A stretch of DNA of 64,000 nucleotides from Kurthia senegalensis. GTDB lineage: Bacteria; Bacillota; Bacilli; Bacillales_A; Planococcaceae. Position numbers and translations under genes: made by a program. Below are positions 1 through 9,064 of the stretch, piece by piece. The stretch is taken from positions 513,270 to 577,269 of the forward strand of contig NZ_HE611064.1 in the NCBI RefSeq assembly GCF_000285595.1, given 5' to 3'. Each line of letters opens with the position of its first letter. The first letter of the stretch is position 1. Under the pieces are notes generated by a model that was not told the origin of the DNA, made no database searches, and saw only the letters and a program-made list of their open reading frames with translations.

Positions 1-117
1 ACTCGGAAGAAGTTCTAGGAGAGGCATATTCGTAAAAAGTATCGCGAGTTTTGATAGTGGTACAGGATGAATATAATGGAGGGCTAATAACATATTACGT
101 CGTTTCAAATCGTTCAT
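1..117 (-). CDS. dprA: DNA processing protein DprA, N-terminus only (partial, runs off the left edge)
   Basis: An open frame of 39 codons starts at the ATG complementary to 115-117 and runs off the window without a stop. It is preceded by a good Shine-Dalgarno (AGAAGGGAAG, 6 nt before the ATG). The protein begins MNDLKRRNMLLALHYIHPVP, compatible with the helical N-terminal domain of DprA, but that domain is poorly conserved and too little is visible to prove it. The identity rests mainly on synteny: dprA follows sucD in Bacillus-type genomes. DprA loads RecA on incoming single-stranded DNA during transformation. Confidence 0.55.
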   Translation of the reverse strand, partial: MNDLKRRNMLLALHYIHPVPLSKLAILFTNMPLLELLPS

Positions 118-134
118 TTTTAACTTCCCTTCTA

Positions 135-166
135 TATAAAAAAGATGTAGCAAGTTCTGCTACATC
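135..166 (-). terminator. Rho-independent terminator of sucCD
   Basis: A perfect 9-bp stem (GATGTAGCA / TGCTACATC, 144-152 with 158-166) and 5-nt loop are followed on the minus strand by TTTTTTATATA. It lies 33 nt after the sucD stop and before the putative dprA start. Confidence 0.85.
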
Positions 167-198
167 TCATCATACATAATTTGTAATTATTTTCCAAA

Positions 199-1119
199 TT
201 AAACGTTTTGTTTCTCTGCATGCGTTTTCACTTGGTCATAAATACCACGTTCTTTTACGACTTCAATAAACGTATCTCCGATTGTTGAAGGCGTTGGTGC
301 AACATGAATACCTGCTGCATTTAAAGCCGCAATTTTATCTTCCGCCGTTCCTTTACCACCTGAAATAATCGCACCAGCATGACCCATACGTTTTCCTGGA
401 GGTGCTGTTTGACCAGCGATGAATGCAACGACCGGTTTCGTCATATGATTTTTCACATATTCTGCCGCTTCTTCTTCTGCTGTACCGCCAATTTCACCAA
501 TCATCACAACGCCTAGTGTTTCTGGATCTGCTTCAAATTCTTTTAGGACATCGATAAAGTTCGTACCGTTTACTGGGTCTCCACCAATACCAACAGCTGT
601 CGTTTGACCGATACCTGCTGCTGTTAATTGATGTACCGCTTCATATGTTAATGTACCTGAGCGAGAAACGACGCCGACGTGACCTTTCGTATGGATGTAT
701 CCTGGCATAATACCAATTTTACACTCATCTGCCGTAATGACACCTGGACAGTTTGGTCCGATTAAACGGGTTTTCTTACCTTCCATATAACGTTTCACAC
801 GTACCATATCAAGTACTGGAATGTGCTCTGTAATACAAATAACCATATCAAGTTCCGCTTCAACCGCTTCTAAAATCGAATCTGCAGCAAAACGAGCGGG
901 TACGTAAATAACCGATACGTTACAACCTGTTGCATCTACAGCATCTTTAACTGTATTAAATACGGGTACACCCTCAGCCTCTGTACCACCTTTACCTGGT
1001 GTAACACCAGCTACAATTTTCGTACCGTATTCTAACATTTGCTTCGTATGGAAAAGTGCAGTAGAACCTGTAATTCCTTGAACTAACACTTTCGTATCTT
1101 TATTAATGAAAATACTCAT
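199..1119 (-). CDS. sucD: Succinate-CoA ligase (ADP-forming) subunit alpha
   Basis: 306 residues, normal length for the family. The N-terminal CoA-binding Rossmann domain is visible ([12 protein letters not shown] near residues 13-24), with GPNCPGVIT at about 121-129. The phosphorylated catalytic histidine sits in [10 protein letters not shown] (His247). With SucC it interconverts succinyl-CoA and succinate with ADP/ATP in the TCA cycle. It lies 16 nt downstream of sucC in a two-gene operon closed by a terminator. The start follows an AAAGGGTGGG ribosome binding site. Confidence 0.97.
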   Translation of the reverse strand: MSIFINKDTKVLVQGITGSTALFHTKQMLEYGTKIVAGVTPGKGGTEAEGVPVFNTVKDAVDATGCNVSVIYVPARFAADSILEAVEAELDMVICITEHIPVLDMVRVKRYMEGKKTRLIGPNCPGVITADECKIGIMPGYIHTKGHVGVVSRSGTLTYEAVHQLTAAGIGQTTAVGIGGDPVNGTNFIDVLKEFEADPETLGVVMIGEIGGTAEEEAAEYVKNHMTKPVVAFIAGQTAPPGKRMGHAGAIISGGKGTAEDKIAALNAAGIHVAPTPSTIGDTFIEVVKERGIYDQVKTHAEKQNV

Positions 1120-1135
1120 GTAAACCCACCCTTTC

Positions 1136-2296
1136 TTATCCTACACACTCAACGATTTTTTGTGCGCCATCAGCTAAAGAAGAAGCTGCCGTAATGTTCA
1201 AACCAGATGTACGTAAAATTTCTTTACCTAAGTCGACATTCGTTCCTTCTAAACGAACGACTAACGGAACTGTTAAACCGAGTTCAGCCGCAGCTGCAAC
1301 GACACCTTCAGCGATAATATCACACTTCATGATGCCACCAAAAATATTGACGAAAATGCCTTTTACGTGTTCATCTGAAAGGATAATTTTAAATGCTTCT
1401 TTTACTTTTTCGGCCGTTGCGCTACCACCAACGTCTAAAAAGTTTGCTGGACTACCGCCGTAGTATCCAATCGTATCCATCGTTGCCATCGCAAGGCCTG
1501 CACCATTTACGAGACAGCCGATTGAACCGTCTAGTGGAATGTAGCTTAAATCATGCTTAGATGCTTCAATTTCTTTCGGATCTTCTTCTTCGTAATCTCT
1601 TAATTCGATAACGTCTGGATGACGATATAGACCATTGCCATCGAAGTTGAATTTCGCATCTAACGCGACGACTTCACCTTCTTTTGTCACAACGAGAGGA
1701 TTAATTTCCACGATTGATGCATCTTTCTCGATAAACGTCTCATATAAACCTTGGAACAAGGCTGCAGCTTTATTTATCAAATTATTCGGAATATTAATAT
1801 TAAATGCAAGACGTCTCGCTTGGAATCCAGTTAAACCAACGATTGGATCAATTACTTCTGTGAAAATTTTCTCTGGCGTTTCCTCAGCGACTTCTTCAAT
1901 ATTCATGCCGCCTTCTTCAGACCCCATTAACGTCACGCGTGATGTCGCGCGGTCTACGAGTAAACTAACGTAGTATTCTTTTTCAATATTAGAGCCTTCC
2001 TCTATGTAAAGGCGTTTAATTTCTTTTCCTTCTGGACCTGTTTGATGTGTCACCAATACTTTTCCTAGAAGTTCTTTTGCATAGGCTTCTACTTCGTCTA
2101 CACTACGCGCAATTTTAACACCGCCCGCTTTACCACGCCCCCCAGCGTGAATTTGTGCTTTTACGACAATTACTTCAGTACCTAACTCTTTTGCTGCTTT
2201 GACTGCTTCCTTCGGTGAGAATGCAACAAAACCCTTCGGTACCTTTACCCCATTTTGACGAAGAATTTCTTTCCCTTGATACTCATGGATATTCAT
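1136..2296 (-). CDS. sucC: Succinate-CoA ligase (ADP-forming) subunit beta
   Basis: 386 residues from the start [20 protein letters not shown], which has a strong GGGAGGAAG ribosome binding site. The frame stays open for 49 more codons upstream, but that stretch overlaps the promoter and is not conserved-looking, so I reject the longer start. The ATP-grasp domain comes first ([15 protein letters not shown] near 45-60), then the CoA-ligase domain with the glycine-rich phosphate loops [11 protein letters not shown] and IFGGIMKCD. It is the nucleotide-binding partner of SucD. Confidence 0.97.
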   Translation of the reverse strand: MNIHEYQGKEILRQNGVKVPKGFVAFSPKEAVKAAKELGTEVIVVKAQIHAGGRGKAGGVKIARSVDEVEAYAKELLGKVLVTHQTGPEGKEIKRLYIEEGSNIEKEYYVSLLVDRATSRVTLMGSEEGGMNIEEVAEETPEKIFTEVIDPIVGLTGFQARRLAFNINIPNNLINKAAALFQGLYETFIEKDASIVEINPLVVTKEGEVVALDAKFNFDGNGLYRHPDVIELRDYEEEDPKEIEASKHDLSYIPLDGSIGCLVNGAGLAMATMDTIGYYGGSPANFLDVGGSATAEKVKEAFKIILSDEHVKGIFVNIFGGIMKCDIIAEGVVAAAAELGLTVPLVVRLEGTNVDLGKEILRTSGLNITAASSLADGAQKIVECVG

Positions 2297-2338
2297 GAAA
2301 CTTCCTCCCATCTCTTTATACAACTTGTTTGTACTTCT

Positions 2339-2387
2339 ATATTGTAATAAAAATATTCTGACATGTCTATGCTTTATATTACAATAT
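2339..2387 (-). promoter_or_regulatory. sucCD promoter flanked by an inverted repeat (probable operator)
   Basis: Minus-strand promoter with -35 TAGACA (2364-2369), 17-bp spacer and -10 TACAAT (2341-2346). An exact 11-bp inverted repeat, ATATTGTAATA at 2339-2349 and TATTACAATAT at 2377-2387, places one arm on the -10 and the other just upstream of the -35, with centres 38 bp apart. Such an arrangement is typical of a repressor site, but the regulator is not identifiable here. Confidence 0.55.
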
Positions 2388-2423
2388 CTTTTATATTCGT
2401 TATAAATTTCTTCTTTAGACACA

Positions 2424-2462
2424 AAATCCGCTAGATTTCGCACGTTGAAATCTAGCGGATTT
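2424..2462 (-). terminator. Terminator-like hairpin after ylqH
   Basis: A perfect 16-bp stem (2424-2439 with 2447-2462) with a 7-nt loop overlaps the last base pairs of the ylqH stop codon. The U-tract on the minus strand is short (TTTTGTGTCT), so termination may be moderate. It separates ylqG-ylqH from sucCD. Confidence 0.7.
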
Positions 2463-2745
2463 ATTTCTTAAATGTATCATACGTTTTATCTAATCGGTAA
2501 ATAAAGGCAAAAACTTCTGCCACTGCTTGGTACAATTCTTCCGGAATCGATTGATTCAAATCCAATTGACCTAATAATTGAACGAGTGAAGGATCTTCTT
2601 GTATTGGTACGTCATGAAGCTTCGCTTGTTCCAATATGTTTTCGGCAATTTTGCCTTTCCCTTTCGCAATCACTTTAGGTGCCGCGTTACTCGCAGGATT
2701 AAACTGAAGTGCGACGGCTTCTTGTCTTTTTTCTTGTTCCGTCAT
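2461..2745 (-). CDS. FlhB cytoplasmic-domain homologue (YlqH-like)
   Basis: 94 residues with the layout of the isolated C-terminal cytoplasmic domain of the type III/flagellar export switch protein Flh[10 protein letters not shown] (in place of the NPTH autocleavage site of true FlhB), PKVIAKGKG, the helix [21 protein letters not shown], and [16 protein letters not shown]. No membrane segments. It matches B. subtilis YlqH in size and position. Translationally coupled to ylqG by a 4-bp ATGA overlap. The role is not established; a part in flagellar export is inferred from the fold only. Confidence 0.85.
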   Translation of the reverse strand: MTEQEKRQEAVALQFNPASNAAPKVIAKGKGKIAENILEQAKLHDVPIQEDPSLVQLLGQLDLNQSIPEELYQAVAEVFAFIYRLDKTYDTFKK

Positions 2746-4826
2746 ATGCGTAAATCTACGCCTCCTTGACCGTCTGAATTTGTTGCATGAAGCGTTGGTG
2801 TGACGACATTTTTCTCTCGTTCATACGGCTTTAATGCTACACCAGACAGCTGGTATTGATGCGCTTCTAATCCCTTGCTTAAAGTCACTTTCAACGGTTC
2901 TATTAAAGGCGCTAGTTGCTCATTTTCATTGTAAATTGTAACGTTTACGACACGACTTTGCACGTGCATGTCGATAATCGTTTCTTTCAACGCACCTAAA
3001 TTTAAATAAAACATAACACGCGCATAATCGGCATCAATTTTCCCGTTTTCTTTCATCGTCCCATTCCATTGCAAAGTCGCATCTGTTTTCTTACCGAAAA
3101 ACTCTAATGGGACTTGCATAATCAACTGATGCTGCGGACCATTTTCTCCAGATAAATAATGCATGCCGTTCATTCTTGCAACGAGTTGTTCTGCAGCATG
3201 TTTCGTCGTCACATTTCCACTTTCATCTTGCAAAAGAGCCATTAATTGCGGTTTCAGCTGTTGCTGTAATTGGTCTTTATCGGTTAACTTATTCGCTAAA
3301 TCTGCTTCATAATTTAACCCTAAACTTTGCAGTGTATGGCGTAAAATCGACTCAAATGCTTTTCCGTTTGCTTGCTGTTCCAGTTGTCCTTCTGCCTGTT
3401 GTAATAATTGTTGTACTATAACATTCGAGCTTTTTGCCGCTTCATACGTTAATTTCTGCAAGACATCATCCATTTGTTGCGGTGCAACACCTAAAAGTTG
3501 TAATGTATTTAACTTCGCAGACTGCTGTTCATTCCCTGTCTGAAATGCTTGTTTCCCCGTATGTTCTCCGTAAAATTGCAGGAGCTGTTGTTGTACACCT
3601 TTCAACGTTTGTTGAATCGTTTCACTAGAAGCTGAATTCGCCATAAGCGGCTGCATTTGAGATAAGATTTCTTGTTTTTGTGCCGTCGTTAACTGTGGAT
3701 CTTGTTGAACGGTTACTTGAAAATTTTGAAGCTGTTGCGAACTTGGGTTTTTCCCTTGTACGAGCCCACTCAATGCTTGCGCAACCGTTTGTGGCACCGC
3801 CGTCGAAAGTGCCGATGTCGTCGCTTTCGTTAATGCGTTCATAAACTTCGCTGTCGAGGAAAGTTGTACACGTGCCAAATCCGCTAACAACGATTCTTTT
3901 GCAGTCGCCATTAACCCTGTATGGTTCAAGATAGCTTGTTGCATTTGTTGTTGTGCTTGTTTATTCGATGGGTTATTTTGAAGCTGTTGCAAACTTTGTT
4001 GTACAGTGAGCGACGGACTCGCATCAGTTTTTCTTGAAGCGTTCGCAACGTAGTTCATAAGATTCGCATTTTGAGGTAACACATTCGCTTCTTTTAAAAG
4101 ACCGAGTATCGTTTGTTTCATCGAAGCCGATGTCGTCGCATCATTTAAAGCACGCATACTATTCCCTAAAATCGCCGCACCACTTTCTAAAGCGAGTGGC
4201 TTTTGTAATTGCATTAAGTTGTTTAATAACGTTTGTTTCAAACTAGCTGACAACGTCACATCTTGCTGAATCGCTTGCTGTAAGTTTTGCAAACTATTTT
4301 GGAACCCCGTTTTTGCATTTCCTTGAACGATTGCTTGTAGTGAAGACTCATTCATCGGTAATTTTAATTGAATTACTTTTTCCATCGCCGCGAGCGCTTG
4401 CTCTCTCGGAACATTGGTCGTTTTCAACACTTGTTCAGCTTGTATTAATTGCTCTTTCGACATCGGTACGTCATTTTTCAAAAAGTGTTGTACGATTTGA
4501 CGCATTTCTTTAGAATCTGGCAAATTCATATTCGTCATTAGTTGTTGCACTTGTTGTGCCGCTGATTGTGACGTAATAGGTCCTGAGACAACTTTTAAAC
4601 TTAAATCAGGTGAAGTGGATGAAATTTGAAAGAAATGTGCGTCACCGGCCTTTAAAGGTGTTTCAAGGCGTGCCATCATTTTTTGATTTCCTACTTGCAC
4701 CTCTGCCATTTGGTCTGGAAACAGTTTCTTAATCGTCCCATGCATAATTTGCCCTTCTTTTAATACCACACTTTGTAAAACGTTTGTTTGCTGTGCTTGC
4801 TGTACGTTTACACCTGATAAGTTCAT
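2742..4826 (-). CDS. Gln-rich FliK-like protein (YlqG-like), function unproven
   Basis: 694 residues, very rich in Gln, Leu, Ala, Asn and Thr. Residues about 1-75 form a short beta-rich N-terminal part (EGQIMHGTIKKLFPDQMAEVQVG). A long low-complexity helical middle follows, with recurring units such as LQSLQQAIQ and TTSASMKQTIL. The C-terminal about 130 residues (LIMQVPLEFFGKK to YQLSGVALKP) look like the FliK hook-length-control C-terminal domain. B. subtilis YlqG is the positional counterpart, and the neighbouring FlhB-like gene supports a flagellar-export connection. No signal peptide or membrane segment seen. Ribosome binding site AAAGGATG; starts 4 nt after the rnhB stop. Confidence 0.7.
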   Translation of the reverse strand: MNLSGVNVQQAQQTNVLQSVVLKEGQIMHGTIKKLFPDQMAEVQVGNQKMMARLETPLKAGDAHFFQISSTSPDLSLKVVSGPITSQSAAQQVQQLMTNMNLPDSKEMRQIVQHFLKNDVPMSKEQLIQAEQVLKTTNVPREQALAAMEKVIQLKLPMNESSLQAIVQGNAKTGFQNSLQNLQQAIQQDVTLSASLKQTLLNNLMQLQKPLALESGAAILGNSMRALNDATTSASMKQTILGLLKEANVLPQNANLMNYVANASRKTDASPSLTVQQSLQQLQNNPSNKQAQQQMQQAILNHTGLMATAKESLLADLARVQLSSTAKFMNALTKATTSALSTAVPQTVAQALSGLVQGKNPSSQQLQNFQVTVQQDPQLTTAQKQEILSQMQPLMANSASSETIQQTLKGVQQQLLQFYGEHTGKQAFQTGNEQQSAKLNTLQLLGVAPQQMDDVLQKLTYEAAKSSNVIVQQLLQQAEGQLEQQANGKAFESILRHTLQSLGLNYEADLANKLTDKDQLQQQLKPQLMALLQDESGNVTTKHAAEQLVARMNGMHYLSGENGPQHQLIMQVPLEFFGKKTDATLQWNGTMKENGKIDADYARVMFYLNLGALKETIIDMHVQSRVVNVTIYNENEQLAPLIEPLKVTLSKGLEAHQYQLSGVALKPYEREKNVVTPTLHATNSDGQGGVDLRI

Positions 4827-4830
4827 CCAA

Positions 4831-5607
4831 TCATCCTTTCTGAATCATCGTTTTAATCGGTTCAAACGTTTTACGATGAATCGGTGTTACTCCTAAATGT
4901 TGTAACGCTTCTAAATGTTGTTTCGTCCCGTATCCTGCATGTTGCCCAAATCCGTAACCTGGATATTTTTCATCCATTTGCTCCATGTAATGATCCCGTG
5001 CTGTTTTCGCTAAAATCGAAGCTGCTGCAATCGCTAAACTCTTCGCATCCCCTTTAATAATGGAGCTTTGAGGTTGTTCAATATCGAGCTTCATCGCATC
5101 CGCTAATACGTAATCTGGCTTCACTTTCAACGACTCAATCGACGCTTTCATAGATAAGCGTGTCGCTTCGTAAATATTCACTTCGTCAATGACTTCAGCA
5201 GATTGGAAATGAATCGCTGTCGCAATCGCTGTTTCATTAATTTTCGCAATAAAATATTCTCGTTTTTCTTTTGAAAGTTGCTTCGAATCATTCAATCCAA
5301 CGAGATGTTCACACGCATCGTTCGGTAAAATGACAGCCGCTGTTACGACGGGCCCTGCTAACGGTCCACGACCTGCTTCATCTGTACCGGCTACGTGGCT
5401 CGTTGCGTCTACGCGGTACGATGCATCAAAGGCTAGTTTCTCTTCATGTTCGCGTTGTAAATTGTCTCGTTTTTGCTTCGCACGATGCCATGTTTTCAAT
5501 GCATTTTGCACCCCTGCACGTTCATCTTTTTTTAATTCTTCCATCCATGGTTGCCACAAAAGTTCTTCCGCTAATCGTTGTTTAATTTCTTTAATTGTTG
5601 TCATCAT
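4831..5607 (-). CDS. rnhB: Ribonuclease HII
   Basis: 258 residues. The catalytic motif GTDEAGRGPLAGP (about residues 73-85) carries the first Asp and Glu; the later acidic residues are in VLADAMKLD and the DHYMEQMDEKYPGYGF region. The N-terminal 70-residue extension is common in Bacillales RNase HII. It removes ribonucleotides and RNA-DNA hybrids during replication and repair. Two adjacent ATG codons (5607 and 5604) could both serve the GAGG site; the second has the more usual spacing. Followed closely by ylqG. Confidence 0.95.
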   Translation of the reverse strand: MMTTIKEIKQRLAEELLWQPWMEELKKDERAGVQNALKTWHRAKQKRDNLQREHEEKLAFDASYRVDATSHVAGTDEAGRGPLAGPVVTAAVILPNDACEHLVGLNDSKQLSKEKREYFIAKINETAIATAIHFQSAEVIDEVNIYEATRLSMKASIESLKVKPDYVLADAMKLDIEQPQSSIIKGDAKSLAIAAASILAKTARDHYMEQMDEKYPGYGFGQHAGYGTKQHLEALQHLGVTPIHRKTFEPIKTMIQKG

Positions 5608-5649
5608 CTATACCTCATTTTATCGGTCAATTATGCCGTTTTTTAATGA

Positions 5650-5682
5650 AAAAAAGCCGACAATGCATGATCGCATTGTCGG
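5650..5682 (-). terminator. Rho-independent terminator after rbgA
   Basis: A 10-bp perfect stem (CCGACAATGC 5657-5666 with 5673-5682) and 6-nt loop are followed by six U on the minus strand. It lies 12 nt after the rbgA stop. Confidence 0.88.
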
Positions 5683-5693
5683 TAAATTAAAAA

Positions 5694-6548
5694 CTACTCA
5701 AAATCCTCTACGAAATCGAATGTTAGTTTGCCTAAATGTTCATTTCGGATATCACGTACAATTAGTTCTGAAATCATTTCGTAATCAACTTCGCCACCGG
5801 AAGATTTCATATGACGTAAACGTCCAATATGGTCAAATGTACCAACGATTGGATCTGTTAATCCTTCAATTTGATAGCGTTCGTGTAAGCGTTTTGGATA
5901 ATACTCTTCTAAAAATTGCAGTCCGAAAATAGCTAGATCATCCATATTCATAATGGCATCTTTAATTGCACCTGTTACAGCTAATTTATACCCGACACGT
6001 GGGTCCTCAAATTTAGGCCATAAAATTCCTGGCGTATCAAGAAGTTCTAACTGTTTCCCTACTTTAATCCATTGTTGAGAACGTGTAACCCCTGGCATAT
6101 TCCCTGTACGTGCGATATTTTTCTTCGCTAAACGGTTAATCATCGTTGATTTCCCAACGTTCGGAATTCCGACAATCATCGCGCGAATTGCACGAGGCTT
6201 TAAGCCTTTGCTACGCATACGCTCCCATTTTTCAGCAAGTACTTCTTCCGCTGCTTTCGTTACGCGTTTCAATCCCTTTGAATCGAGTGAGTTCACTGCT
6301 ATTGCACGGTGTCCTTTTGATTCAAAATACGCAATCCATTTTTTCGTTTGTACTTCATCCGCCATATCCGCTTTGTTTAAAATTAATAAGCGGTTTTTTT
6401 GATGAATAATTTCGTCTAACATTGGGTTTCTTGATGACATCGGTAAGCGTGCGTCAATTAATTCAAAAACAATATCGACAAGTTTCAGATTTTCTGTTAC
6501 TTGACGACGCGCTTTCGCCATATGTCCTGGGAACCATTGAATCGTCAT
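5694..6548 (-). CDS. rbgA: Ribosome biogenesis GTPase RbgA (YlqF)
   Basis: 284 residues from [17 protein letters not shown], chosen over a longer open frame because AAGGAG lies just upstream and the PGHM start is the family hallmark. It is a circularly permuted GTPase: G4 NKAD comes first (about residue 60), then G1 GIPNVGKST (about 127-135) and G3 DTPGILWP. The C-terminal domain binds the 50S subunit. RbgA drives late 50S assembly. It sits downstream of lepB. Confidence 0.96.
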   Translation of the reverse strand: MTIQWFPGHMAKARRQVTENLKLVDIVFELIDARLPMSSRNPMLDEIIHQKNRLLILNKADMADEVQTKKWIAYFESKGHRAIAVNSLDSKGLKRVTKAAEEVLAEKWERMRSKGLKPRAIRAMIVGIPNVGKSTMINRLAKKNIARTGNMPGVTRSQQWIKVGKQLELLDTPGILWPKFEDPRVGYKLAVTGAIKDAIMNMDDLAIFGLQFLEEYYPKRLHERYQIEGLTDPIVGTFDHIGRLRHMKSSGGEVDYEMISELIVRDIRNEHLGKLTFDFVEDFE

Positions 6549-6561
6549 ATTTTTTCTCTCC

Positions 6562-7118
6562 TTATTGAACTGTTCCAAATTGGTCGATTGGCCAAAAAAC
6601 AATCTTCGCCTTACCGACGAATTGCTCTTCTTCAATCAATCCAATGTAACGGCTATCTTTACTATTACGACGATTATCGCCCATAACGAAATAATAGCCT
6701 GCTGGAATCTTTTTATAATTCGTATATTCTTCTAAAGTAAAATCTTCTGTTAACGTGCCACCATCTACGATTTCACGTTTATAAGCGGTTAAATACGGCT
6801 CAGCTACTTTTTGGTCGTTAATGTACAACTGATCGTTTTTATAAGCGAGCGTATCACCCGGCAATCCGATGACGCGTTTTATATAATCTTTCTTTTCAGG
6901 TGCATGAAATACGACGATATCAAAACGATGAATGCCACCCAATTTATTGACGATCATTCGCTCGCCATTTTGAAGCGTTGGCATCATCGATTCGCCATCA
7001 ACGACAATGGGTGTAAAAAAACAAAACGAATAATAACGGCTAAGAAAAAAGCAATTGCTAGGGCTTTAATCCATTCAAATAACTCACTTTTTTCTTTTTT
7101 CTGTTCTTTTTTCACCAT
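6562..7118 (-). pseudogene. lepB: Type I signal peptidase (SipS/LepB family), frameshifted
   Basis: The gene starts at the ATG at 7118 (ribosome binding site AAGGGGG) and encodes MVKKEQKKEKSELFEWIKAL followed by one membrane segment (AIAFFLAVIIRFVF). It then shifts frame in a run of seven A (7015-7021). One more base would give FTPIVVDGESMMPTLQ, restoring the catalytic Ser-Met motif and a 185-residue protein, the usual SipS size. The downstream part is intact: the Lys motif YIKRVIGLPGD and GDNRRNSKDSR. As written, the in-frame part from 6987 lacks both the membrane anchor and the catalytic Ser. A sequencing error is likely. Role: cleavage of signal peptides at the outer face of the membrane. 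Confidence 0.88.
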
Positions 7119-7149
7119 CTCGTTCGCCCCCTTAGTAAATACACTACTT

Positions 7150-7179
7150 ATTGTACCTTATATTGGCTTTTAGACACAA
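7150..7179 (-). promoter_or_regulatory. Probable promoter of lepB-rbgA
   Basis: -35 TTGTGT (7174-7179), 18-bp spacer and -10 TACAAT (7150-7155) on the minus strand, about 30 nt before the lepB start and downstream of the rplS terminator. Confidence 0.5.
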
Positions 7180-7206
7180 AGTTTACTTAAAGGTGTCGTA
7201 GACATG

Positions 7207-7236
7207 AAAAAAGTGTAGAGCAAACGCTCTACACTT
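7207..7236 (-). terminator. Rho-independent terminator of rplS
   Basis: A perfect 11-bp stem AAGTGTAGAGC / GCTCTACACTT (7211-7221 with 7226-7236), a 4-nt loop and a U-run on the minus strand, 22 nt after the rplS stop. Confidence 0.9.
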
Positions 7237-7258
7237 CCTTCTTGCTTGTGAAAAGAAA

Positions 7259-7603
7259 TTAACGAATTTCTTTGATACGAGCAGCTTTACCACGTAAGTT
7301 ACGTAGGTAGTATAATTTAGCACGACGTACTTTACCACGACGAGTAACTTTAAGTGATGCAATTTTTGGTGTGTTTACTGGGAATGTACGTTCAACGCCT
7401 ACACCGTAAGAGATTTTACGAACAGTGAAAGTTTCGCTGATACCGCCACCACGACGTTTGATAACAACACCTTCGAATTTTTGGATACGTTCGCGAGTAC
7501 CTTCGACAACTTTAACGTCGATAGATACAGTATCACCAGCACGGAAAGTTGGGATATCAGTACGTAATTGTTCTTTTGTAATTTCTGCAATAATGTTTGA
7601 CAT
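7259..7603 (-). CDS. rplS: 50S ribosomal protein L19
   Basis: 114 residues, full length (starts [20 protein letters not shown], ends [11 protein letters not shown]). It shows the family features [16 protein letters not shown] and the basic [20 protein letters not shown]. It sits at the 30S-50S interface. Transcribed alone, from its own promoter through an L19 leader to a strong terminator. Confidence 0.98.
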   Translation of the reverse strand: MSNIIAEITKEQLRTDIPTFRAGDTVSIDVKVVEGTRERIQKFEGVVIKRRGGGISETFTVRKISYGVGVERTFPVNTPKIASLKVTRRGKVRRAKLYYLRNLRGKAARIKEIR

Positions 7604-7620
7604 GTTTATGTTCTCCTTTG

Positions 7621-7688
7621 ACAGATGCTCTTATAGGTCACTTAATGGTTGCTACAGCGGAACACCGTAATACGGCATCTCTTTTAGA
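7621..7688 (-). ncRNA. L19 leader (ribosomal protein autoregulatory RNA)
   Basis: On the minus strand, just before the rplS ribosome binding site, is AAGAGATGCCGTA...ACGGTGTTCCGCTGTAG...AGAGCATCTG. AGATGC (7675-7680) pairs with GCATCT (7623-7628), and CCGTA/TACGG forms an inner stem. This matches, from memory, the Firmicutes L19 leader found upstream of rplS, thought to bind L19 for feedback control. No covariance search was possible. Confidence 0.75.
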
Positions 7689-7700
7689 AATGCACTTTAA

Positions 7701-7729
7701 ATATTAGCATAGTCATGCTCATGTGGCAA
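7701..7729 (-). promoter_or_regulatory. rplS promoter (extended -10)
   Basis: -35 TTGCCA (7724-7729), 17-bp spacer, -10 TAATAT (7701-7706) preceded by the extended-10 TG. Predicted start near 7694, immediately before the L19 leader fold. Confidence 0.7.
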
Positions 7730-7751
7730 GACTCTTTCCTTGTCGCCTCTA

Positions 7752-8486
7752 TTATTTTTTATAACCAATTGAACGTAAATACGTTAATTGCTGATCGTTT
7801 AATTCAATATGCTCCAATAAATCTGGACGGCGTTCAAATGTGCGTTTTAAAGACTGCTCATCGCGCCACTCAGCGATTTTTGCATGATTACCAGACATTA
7901 ATACGTCTGGCACTTTCATGCCTCTAAAATCCGCTGGACGCGTATAGTGAGGATGCTCTAATAAGCCTGTTGAAAATGAATCATTAATGTGTGAATCTTC
8001 TTGTCCAAGTACACCTGGAATTAGACGAACAACACTATCGATTACCGTCATAGCAGCAAGTTCGCCACCTGTTAACACGAAGTCCCCAATTGAAATTTCA
8101 TCGGTTACTAAATGTTCACGAATACGTTCATCATAACCTTCATAATGACCACATAAGAAAATCAAATCTTCCTCTTGAGAAAGTTCTTCTGCTTTTTGTT
8201 GCGTATAACGTTCTCCTTGTGGACACATTAAAATAATACGTGGTTTTTTTCCTTCTTCTTGTAATGCTTCTACTGCATTAAAAAGAGGTTCCGGTTTTAA
8301 CACCATTCCTGCACCGCCACCATATGGATAATCATCCACTTGGTTATGTTTGTTATTTGAAAATGCACGGAAATCCGTTACATCGAAATGAACAGCCCCT
8401 TTATCTTGAGCCTTTTTCATAATAGATGAACCGAATACGCCTTCAAACATGTCTGGGAACAATGACAGCACTTGAATATTCATCAT
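7752..8486 (-). CDS. trmD: tRNA (guanine-N1)-methyltransferase (m1G37)
   Basis: 244 residues, family length. It carries the SPOUT knot signatures [13 protein letters not shown] (about 59-71), [12 protein letters not shown] and [15 protein letters not shown]. It methylates G37 of tRNAs, preventing +1 frameshifting. It overlaps the end of rimM by 4 bp, giving translational coupling. Confidence 0.98.
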   Translation of the reverse strand: MMNIQVLSLFPDMFEGVFGSSIMKKAQDKGAVHFDVTDFRAFSNNKHNQVDDYPYGGGAGMVLKPEPLFNAVEALQEEGKKPRIILMCPQGERYTQQKAEELSQEEDLIFLCGHYEGYDERIREHLVTDEISIGDFVLTGGELAAMTVIDSVVRLIPGVLGQEDSHINDSFSTGLLEHPHYTRPADFRGMKVPDVLMSGNHAKIAEWRDEQSLKRTFERRPDLLEHIELNDQQLTYLRSIGYKK

Positions 8487-8998
8487 GATAATAAACCTTC
8501 CATCAATTCAATTGTGACGCGTTTGTTTTCAACGTCGATTTCTTTAATTACTTCATAAATAACGGGTAAGTAATGCTCTTTACCGTCTACCCCTTTGACA
8601 GTCCAAACATCGTTTGCGCCTGTTTCAAAGATTTCTTTAATTTTACCGATTTCATTGCCTTCTTCGTCAAATACGTCACAGCCAACGATTTCATGGTAGT
8701 AAAATTCATCTTCTTCAAGTTCAGCTAAATAGTTTTCATTTACTTTTAGCACACTGCCTTTGAATTGTTCAACATCGTTAATGTTTGGATAGCCTTCAAA
8801 AGATAATAAAATAAAGTTTTTATGTTTACGCGCTGTTTTAATAACAACGAGTGTCGGATGCTTCGCTCCAGGAGCAAAGATTCCTAGTTTCGTTCCGATT
8901 TCATAACGATCTTCTGGAAAGTCCGTTTGTGAAATGACACGTACTTCACCACGAATACCGTGTGTGTTTACGATTTTACCTACATTGTACCAATTCAT
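8483..8998 (-). CDS. rimM: Ribosome maturation factor RimM
   Basis: 171 residues. The N-terminal RimM domain ([16 protein letters not shown]) is followed by a PRC-barrel domain ([18 protein letters not shown]...[14 protein letters not shown]). It assists 16S 3' domain processing and S19 binding. Upstream partner of trmD, separated from khpA by a terminator-like hairpin. Confidence 0.97.
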   Translation of the reverse strand: MNWYNVGKIVNTHGIRGEVRVISQTDFPEDRYEIGTKLGIFAPGAKHPTLVVIKTARKHKNFILLSFEGYPNINDVEQFKGSVLKVNENYLAELEEDEFYYHEIVGCDVFDEEGNEIGKIKEIFETGANDVWTVKGVDGKEHYLPVIYEVIKEIDVENKRVTIELMEGLLS

Positions 8999-9025
8999 TT
9001 ATTTACACCTCTTTTTTCGTATATA

Positions 9026-9063
9026 CAACAAAAAAGGAAGGAACTAATGCTCCCTCCTTTTTC
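9026..9063 (-). terminator. Terminator-like hairpin between khpA and rimM
   Basis: A G/C-containing stem of about 11 bp (AAAAGGAGGGA with TCCTTCCTTTT, one G-U pair), a 9-nt loop and a TTTTTTG tail on the minus strand, placed directly after the khpA stop. It would reduce read-through from rpsP-khpA into rimM-trmD. Confidence 0.6.
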
Positions 9064-9064
9064 G

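Noticed and set aside
2297-2443. A 49-codon N-terminal extension of sucC
   Set aside because: It covers the promoter and inverted repeat, lacks a ribosome binding site, and the family start MNIHEYQGK is present downstream.
3200-4500. Repeated Gln/Thr codon patterns in ylqG considered as a DNA repeat array
   Set aside because: The units vary in length and sequence; they reflect low-complexity protein composition rather than a CRISPR or tandem DNA repeat.
5330-5932. A 200-codon plus-strand frame across rnhB and rbgA
   Set aside because: Antisense to two well-identified genes and spans a terminator; no family resemblance.
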